63,899 nucleotides of DNA from a virus, in IMG/VR virus record IMGVR_UViG_3300009506_000024, positions 1 to 63,899 of that record, one strand, 5' to 3'. Numbering within the stretch: the stretch's first letter is position 1; each line of letters opens with the position of its first letter. Position numbers and translations under genes: made by a program. The notes under the pieces are model-generated. The model made no database searches, had not been told where the DNA came from, and worked only from the letters and a program-made list of their open reading frames with translations. Shown here piece after piece: positions 61,328 to 63,899 of the stretch.

Positions 61328-61363
61328 AGAAGAGCCGAGTTATCGGGCTCCGCACTCTTCTTT
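61326..61363 (+). terminator. Terminator after the FtsZ-like operon
   Basis: AAAGAAGAG (61326-61334) pairs with CTCTTCTTT (61355-61363), and GAGCC/GGGCTC can pair inside. The A-run and T-run flank the stem, so it could act on both strands. Confidence 0.7.
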
Positions 61364-61731
61364 AGGGGGTAGGACCCTCTTTCCTCCTCACAACGTTGAA
61401 GCCTTGCTCGCCATTGCCTACTCACCGCGCAGTTCCAGCCCCCGATGGCCTTCCCATTTTGGTGGATAGGGTCAGGCGAGAAGGCGCGCAAGCACCCCTT
61501 CTGGGCACTCCGCGTCGTCCTCTCGCCAAGCGCCCAGAAGGGGTGCTTGCCTGTTCGTAGATCTACTCTCGCATCTTCGTCCTCCCGGAATGGAGTGACA
61601 GGAATGAAGAGCTGGTCAGGCTCTCTGGTCATCTGGGATTTCCCCAGTTCATAAAGACCACTCCTCCTGAATGAAAAGTGTTCCTCTTGCTCCATGTTTC
61701 TTATCCCAGGCGAGGCGCTGGTTTTTCAGTT
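61364..61731. other. Intergenic region without a clear gene
   Basis: About 370 bases between the last protein gene and the first tRNA. Open frames exist on both strands but lack ribosome sites and protein-like sequence. The main feature is the 19-base inverted repeat at 61488-61550. Confidence 0.6.
61488..61550. repeat. Perfect 19-bp inverted repeat
   Basis: Bases 61488-61506 (GCAAGCACCCCTTCTGGGC) and 61532-61550 are exact reverse complements around a 25-base spacer. It would form a very stable hairpin or cruciform in a region with no genes. The right arm is followed by TGTTCG, not a T-run, so it is not a standard terminator. Confidence 0.8.
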
Positions 61732-61807
61732 TGGTGCCCGCAGGGGGAGTTGAACCCACCACCGCTCGGTTGAAAGCCGCGCATCCTGACCGTTAGACCA
61801 TGCGGGC
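61732..61807 (-). tRNA. tRNA-Glu (TTC)
   Basis: Cloverleaf with acceptor GCCCGCA/TGCGGGC and encoded CCA. Anticodon loop CTTTCAA; T-arm GGTTCAA. Minus strand, paired with the next tRNA. Confidence 0.88.
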
Positions 61808-61810
61808 GCA

Positions 61811-61886
61811 TGGTGCTCCCGAGGGGAATCGAACCCGCTGCCTCCTGATTGAGAGTCAGGTATCCTGGCCGCTAGACGACGGGAGC
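61811..61886 (-). tRNA. tRNA-Glu (CTC)
   Basis: Acceptor GCTCCCG/CGGGAGC, encoded CCA, anticodon stem CCTGA/TCAGG with loop CTCTCAA. Upstream partner of the TTC tRNA on the minus strand. Confidence 0.9.
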
Positions 61887-62003
61887 GTTGAACGCTCTAC
61901 CGTTCCAAGAAGGCTTGGACTTGGAGAATCACGCGACGGTACCATGGAAGGCACCGATAACTACCTCGACACACGATGTGTTTTCGGCACCAGTCGTTTT
62001 TTG

Positions 62004-62032
62004 TTGACGTCGTCATGATCAATCCGTAGAGT
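62004..62032 (+). promoter_or_regulatory. Promoter-like site for the plus-strand tRNA array
   Basis: TTGACG (62004-62009), a 17-base spacer and TAGAGT (62027-62032) fit a sigma-70-type promoter pointing into the tRNA array, 215 bases before the first tRNA. Confidence 0.5.
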
Positions 62033-62072
62033 CGAATCAGAGGTTACGCTTTCCATGTTGCGCCGGTCAACC

Positions 62073-62116
62073 ATAATCGTAGCAAGGACCGCCAGAGTGG
62101 CGGGACGCACGATTAT
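62073..62116 (+). ncRNA. Nested hairpin in tRNA leader
   Basis: ATAATCGT (62073-62080) and ACGATTAT (62109-62116) are exact reverse complements enclosing a second stem, CCGCCA/TGGCGG (62089-62103). With the promoter-like site upstream this would be a structured 5' RNA. It could also be a DNA binding or attachment site. Confidence 0.4.
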
Positions 62117-62150
62117 GCGTACAGTCAAAGGCGCCTGGAATTTTCGAGAT

Positions 62151-62183
62151 CCCATCGCGGCCTAAAGGTCCTCTGCGATAGGG
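62151..62183 (+). other. Second leader hairpin
   Basis: CCCATCGC pairs with GCGATAGGG (one bulge), and GGCC/GGTC pair inside around TAAA. It lies between the nested hairpin and the first plus-strand tRNA, with no gene in the 62033-62246 stretch. Confidence 0.4.
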
Positions 62184-62246
62184 AGCTCGAGTCCGGACCA
62201 GAATCCACCCAGTCGCTGAGAGACCTTCAGGTCGCAGGCTTGTCAC

Positions 62247-62322
62247 GGTGCGTGACGGAGCTGGTGAACCGGCCTGACTGTCACTCAGGAGTTGGTGGGT
62301 TCGATTCCCATACGCACCGCCA
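62247..62322 (+). tRNA. tRNA-Asp (GTC)
   Basis: Acceptor GGTGCGT/ACGCACC with encoded CCA; anticodon stem CCTGA/TCAGG and loop CTGTCAC. First of the plus-strand array. Confidence 0.9.
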
Positions 62323-62330
62323 AACACTGG

Positions 62331-62408
62331 CCCCGTGTAGCTCAGTGGATTCAGAGCGGCCGGCTACGAACCGGCAGGTCGTGGGTTCGACTCCCTCCAC
62401 GGGGTCCA
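62331..62408 (+). tRNA. tRNA-Arg (ACG)
   Basis: Acceptor CCCCGTG/CACGGGG with T discriminator and CCA; loop CTACGAA gives anticodon ACG. Confidence 0.88.
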
Positions 62409-62420
62409 ACTCTCGACGGC

Positions 62421-62495
62421 GCCCTCGTAGCTCAGTGGAAGAGCACTACGCTCCGAACGTAGAGGTCGGAGGTTCGAGTCCTCTCGAGGGCTCCA
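62421..62495 (+). tRNA. tRNA-Arg (CCG)
   Basis: Acceptor GCCCTCG/CGAGGGC, CCA encoded; anticodon stem CTACG/CGTAG, loop CTCCGAA. Confidence 0.92.
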
Positions 62496-62498
62496 TGA

Positions 62499-62573
62499 TG
62501 CGGGATGGCGAAGTGGCAACGCACCTGGCTCATAACCAGGTTACCGCGGGTTCGAGTCCCGCTCCCGCTACCA
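62499..62573 (+). tRNA. tRNA-Met (CAT)
   Basis: Anticodon stem CCTGG/CCAGG with loop CTCATAA. Acceptor GCGGGA/TCCCGC with a possible T1-T72 mismatch at the end. The anticodon stem lacks the three G:C pairs of initiator tRNA. It could be elongator Met or, if modified, an Ile tRNA reading ATA. Confidence 0.8.
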
Positions 62574-62623
62574 ATCGCCTGGCAGTGCTTGTGCCGGTGG
62601 CCTTGCGCTGCCGGCCAAGCATT

Positions 62624-62699
62624 CCAGGTGGAGCTCGGATGGATGAGCACCCGACCGATAATCGGGAGGCCACTGGTTCGAATCCAGTCACCTGGACCA
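62624..62699 (+). tRNA. tRNA-Ile (GAT), C at position 33
   Basis: Acceptor CCAGGTG/CACCTGG with CCA. Anticodon stem CCCGA/TCGGG with loop CCGATAA, so position 33 is C instead of the near-universal T. Confidence 0.78.
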
Positions 62700-62709
62700 A
62701 GCCAGAGGT

Positions 62710-62756
62710 GGGCGGCGTTGAGCCGAGAGAGCAAGAGCGCCTCGGCTCCGCCGCCC
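62710..62756 (+). other. Long hairpin between tRNA-Ile and tRNA-Val
   Basis: GGGCGGC plus GAGCCGAG pair with CTCGGCTC plus GCCGCCC, a 15-base-pair stem with a small internal loop. It has no T-loop consensus, so it is not a tRNA. It may guide processing or attenuate the transcript. Confidence 0.6.
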
Positions 62757-62774
62757 CGATGGGAGTAGAGACGT

Positions 62775-62852
62775 GCCCGGATAGCTCAGCTAGAGGAGAG
62801 CAACGGTCCTACAAACCGAAGGTCGGCGGTTCGATTCCGTCTCTGGGCACCA
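62775..62852 (+). tRNA. tRNA-Val (TAC), C at position 33
   Basis: Acceptor GCCCGGA/TCTGGGC with CCA. Anticodon stem CGGT/ACCG with loop CCTACAA, again with C at position 33. The 27-43 pair is A-A. Confidence 0.72.
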
Positions 62853-62855
62853 TTA

Positions 62856-62930
62856 CCGCCGGTGGGCTAGTGGCTGGTCGTCAGCCTTCCAAGCTGATCT
62901 ACGCGGGTTCGATTCCCGCTCGGCGGTCCA
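62856..62930 (+). tRNA. tRNA-Gly (TCC)
   Basis: Acceptor CCGCCGG/TCGGCGG, CCA encoded; anticodon stem TCAGC/GCTGA with loop CTTCCAA. Confidence 0.88.
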
Positions 62931-62936
62931 ATCGAG

Positions 62937-63012
62937 AGTCGAGTAGCTCAATGGTAGAGCACTCGCCTTATAAGCGAGCGGTTGGTGAGTTCGAGTCTCC
63001 CCTCGACTACCA
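62937..63012 (+). tRNA. tRNA-Ile (TAT)
   Basis: Acceptor AGTCGAG/CTCGACT, CCA encoded; stem CTCGC/GCGAG with loop CTTATAA. Reads ATA directly without a lysidine-modified tRNA. Confidence 0.88.
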
Positions 63013-63026
63013 CTCGCTCATACCAC

Positions 63027-63104
63027 CGGGCAGTAGCTCAGTGGAGGAGAGCATGCGGCTTCTACCCGCAGTGACGGGGGTTCGAGTCCCTCCTGCCCGG
63101 CCAT
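63027..63104 (+). tRNA. tRNA-Arg (TCT)
   Basis: Acceptor CGGGCAG/CTGCCCG with CCA; stem TGCGG/CCGCA with loop CTTCTAC. Confidence 0.88.
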
Positions 63105-63126
63105 CTCGCCGGCAGAGGAGACGTGT

Positions 63127-63198
63127 ACCCCAGGCGGTGGATCCGCAGTCGGACCTCCTAAGTCTGATCCCCCAGTTCGATTCTGGGCTGGGGTTCCA
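63127..63198 (+). tRNA. tRNA-Arg (CCT)
   Basis: Acceptor ACCCCAG/CTGGGGT with CCA; stem CGGAC/GTCTG with loop CTCCTAA. Shorter D-arm than its neighbours. Confidence 0.82.
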
Positions 63199-63209
63199 CC
63201 GGCATGTGT

Positions 63210-63284
63210 GGGCCGGTGGCGCAACGGTAGCGCATCCGGCTTTTAACCGGATGGTTGCGAGTTCGACTCTCGCTCGGCCCACCA
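63210..63284 (+). tRNA. tRNA-Lys (TTT)
   Basis: Acceptor GGGCCGG/TCGGCCC with CCA; stem TCCGG/CCGGA with loop CTTTTAA. Confidence 0.92.
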
Positions 63285-63302
63285 GCCGGGTGGGGAAGAA
63301 AC

Positions 63303-63377
63303 GGGCTCGTAGCTCAATGGCAGAGCAAGTGGCTCTTAACCACGAGGTTGAGGGTTCAAGTCCCTCCGAGCCCACCA
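63303..63377 (+). tRNA. tRNA-Lys (CTT)
   Basis: Acceptor GGGCTCG/CGAGCCC with CCA; stem GTGG/CCAC with loop CTCTTAA. Confidence 0.92.
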
Positions 63378-63393
63378 ACTTTTGCAAAGGAGA

Positions 63394-63466
63394 GGGTCGG
63401 TCGCCAATGGTAGGCAGCCGGTCTCCAAAATCGGTGATGTTGGTTCGAGTCCAACCCGGCCCGCCA
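63394..63466 (+). tRNA. tRNA-Trp (CCA)
   Basis: Acceptor GGGTCGG/CCGGCCC with CCA; stem CCGGT/ATCGG with loop CTCCAAA. Confidence 0.88.
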
Positions 63467-63491
63467 TCACCGCTTTGGTGCAGGATGATCA

Positions 63492-63567
63492 GCCTGTGTA
63501 GCTCAGATGGAAGAGCATCTCGTTGCCAACGAGAAGGTCACGGGTTCGAGACCCGTCGCAGGCTCCA
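63492..63567 (+). tRNA. tRNA-Gly (GCC)
   Basis: Acceptor GCCTGTG/CGCAGGC with CCA; stem TCTCG/CGAGA with loop TTGCCAA. Confidence 0.92.
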
Positions 63568-63587
63568 GCCTGTGACAGGTACCACGA

Positions 63588-63663
63588 GCTCGAGTGGCGC
63601 AGTTGGTAGCGCACGTCCTTGGTACGGACGAGGTCGCCGGTTCGAAGCCGGCCTCGAGCTCCA
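63588..63663 (+). tRNA. tRNA-Thr (GGT)
   Basis: Acceptor GCTCGAG/CTCGAGC with CCA; stem CGTCC/GGACG with loop TTGGTAC. Confidence 0.92.
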
Positions 63664-63664
63664 T

Positions 63665-63740
63665 GCTCCGGTAGCTCAGACGGCAGAGCACCTGTTTCGT
63701 ACTCAGGAAGTCGTCGGTTCGACTCCGGCCCGGAGCTCCA
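63665..63740 (+). tRNA. tRNA-Thr (CGT)
   Basis: Acceptor GCTCCGG/CCGGAGC with CCA; stem CCTGT/TCAGG with loop TTCGTAC. Confidence 0.9.
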
Positions 63741-63815
63741 GCCGGTGTGGCTCAACGGAAGAGCGTCTGCCTTGTAAGCAGAGGGTTGCAGGTTCGACTC
63801 CTGTCACCGGCTCCA
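63741..63815 (+). tRNA. tRNA-Thr (TGT)
   Basis: Acceptor GCCGGTG/CACCGGC with CCA, starting at the base after the previous tRNA; stem TCTGC/GCAGA with loop CTTGTAA. Confidence 0.92.
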
Positions 63816-63823
63816 GATCGCGT

Positions 63824-63897
63824 GGGGGTGTAGCTCAACGGGAGAGCCCTCGGTTTGCACCCGAGAGATGCAGGTTCGATTCCTGTCACTTCCACCA
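63824..63897 (+). tRNA. tRNA-Ala (TGC)
   Basis: Acceptor GGGGGTG/CACTTCC with wobble pairs and CCA; stem CTCGG/CCGAG with loop TTTGCAC. Ends two bases before the window edge, so the array probably continues. Confidence 0.88.
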
Positions 63898-63899
63898 AA

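Noticed and set aside
61445-61654. 69-codon plus-strand frame in the same gap
   Set aside because: Both arms of the inverted repeat are translated in it (KHPFWAL and AQKGCL); no start signal and no conserved pattern.
61240-61695. 151-codon minus-strand frame over the terminator and inverted repeat
   Set aside because: It crosses a terminator and a perfect inverted repeat, lacks a ribosome site and is not protein-like.
62067-62327. Open frames through the tRNA region
   Set aside because: They run over tRNA genes and leader hairpins; tRNA cloverleaves explain the sequence better.
1-63899. CRISPR array or insertion sequence
   Set aside because: No regularly spaced direct repeats and no transposase or terminal repeats were seen by eye.

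Overview
This window is part of a large tailed-phage genome, not a bacterial chromosome. It is densely packed, mostly on the plus strand, with stop/start overlaps such as ATGA. It carries portal, terminase, prohead protease, capsid, contractile-tail sheath and tube genes, then nucleotide-metabolism genes and a long tRNA array. The sheath makes it a myovirus-type virus. The many tRNAs, the DNA ligase, the tubulin/FtsZ homologue and the RNA polymerase point to a large ('jumbo'-like) genome, of which this is one piece: the left end cuts the portal gene, and the tRNA array reaches the right edge. The host cannot be read directly. A histone-fold protein of the bacterial (Bdellovibrio Bd0055-like) type hints at a host lineage where such histones occur, but this is weak evidence.

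Layout. 1-1663: portal C-terminus and an Ala/Gly-rich virion-type protein. 1698-2809: three small minus-strand genes. 2979-9158: a single-chain RNA polymerase with beta and beta-prime fused in 2059 residues, including the NADFDGD catalytic loop. 9167-14442: baseplate spike, a large conserved virion-type protein, a putative ADP-ribosyltransferase and two packaging-region genes. 14451-16607: an ATP-dependent DNA ligase fused to a LigD-like phosphoesterase domain and a J-domain. 16591-17593 (minus): RNase HII and a partner. 17625-19445: terminase large subunit, then a minus-strand HTH gene. 19796-30948: head module with a very large prohead protease carrying an InPase-like domain, putative scaffold, decoration and major capsid proteins. 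31060-39169: head completion and neck genes, mixed with glycine-zipper-rich putative internal proteins. 39173-43887: a 1231-residue tail sheath with duplicated inserts, the tail tube and a small tagged protein. 43981-61327: early or metabolic genes, comprising ParB-like, deoxyribonucleotidase, deoxynucleoside kinase, DUF932-like, histone-fold, J-domain, thymidylate kinase, transglycosylase, UvrD-type helicase, ThyX, SNase, FtsZ/TubZ-like and many small proteins. 61732-63897: 20 tRNA genes (two minus, eighteen plus), with a promoter-like site and hairpins ahead of the plus-strand array.

How it fits together. The fused polymerase lies among structural genes, so it may be a virion polymerase injected with the DNA; this is inference. 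ThyX, thymidylate kinase, deoxynucleoside kinase and deoxyribonucleotidase together reshape the dTTP pool. The FtsZ/TubZ-like GTPase and ParB-like protein could position or segregate phage DNA. Several proteins share a short F-x-[DN]-E-L-x-x-I motif, and two others share an N-terminal MxLRASR tag. These may be capsid-targeting or processing signals for internal proteins.
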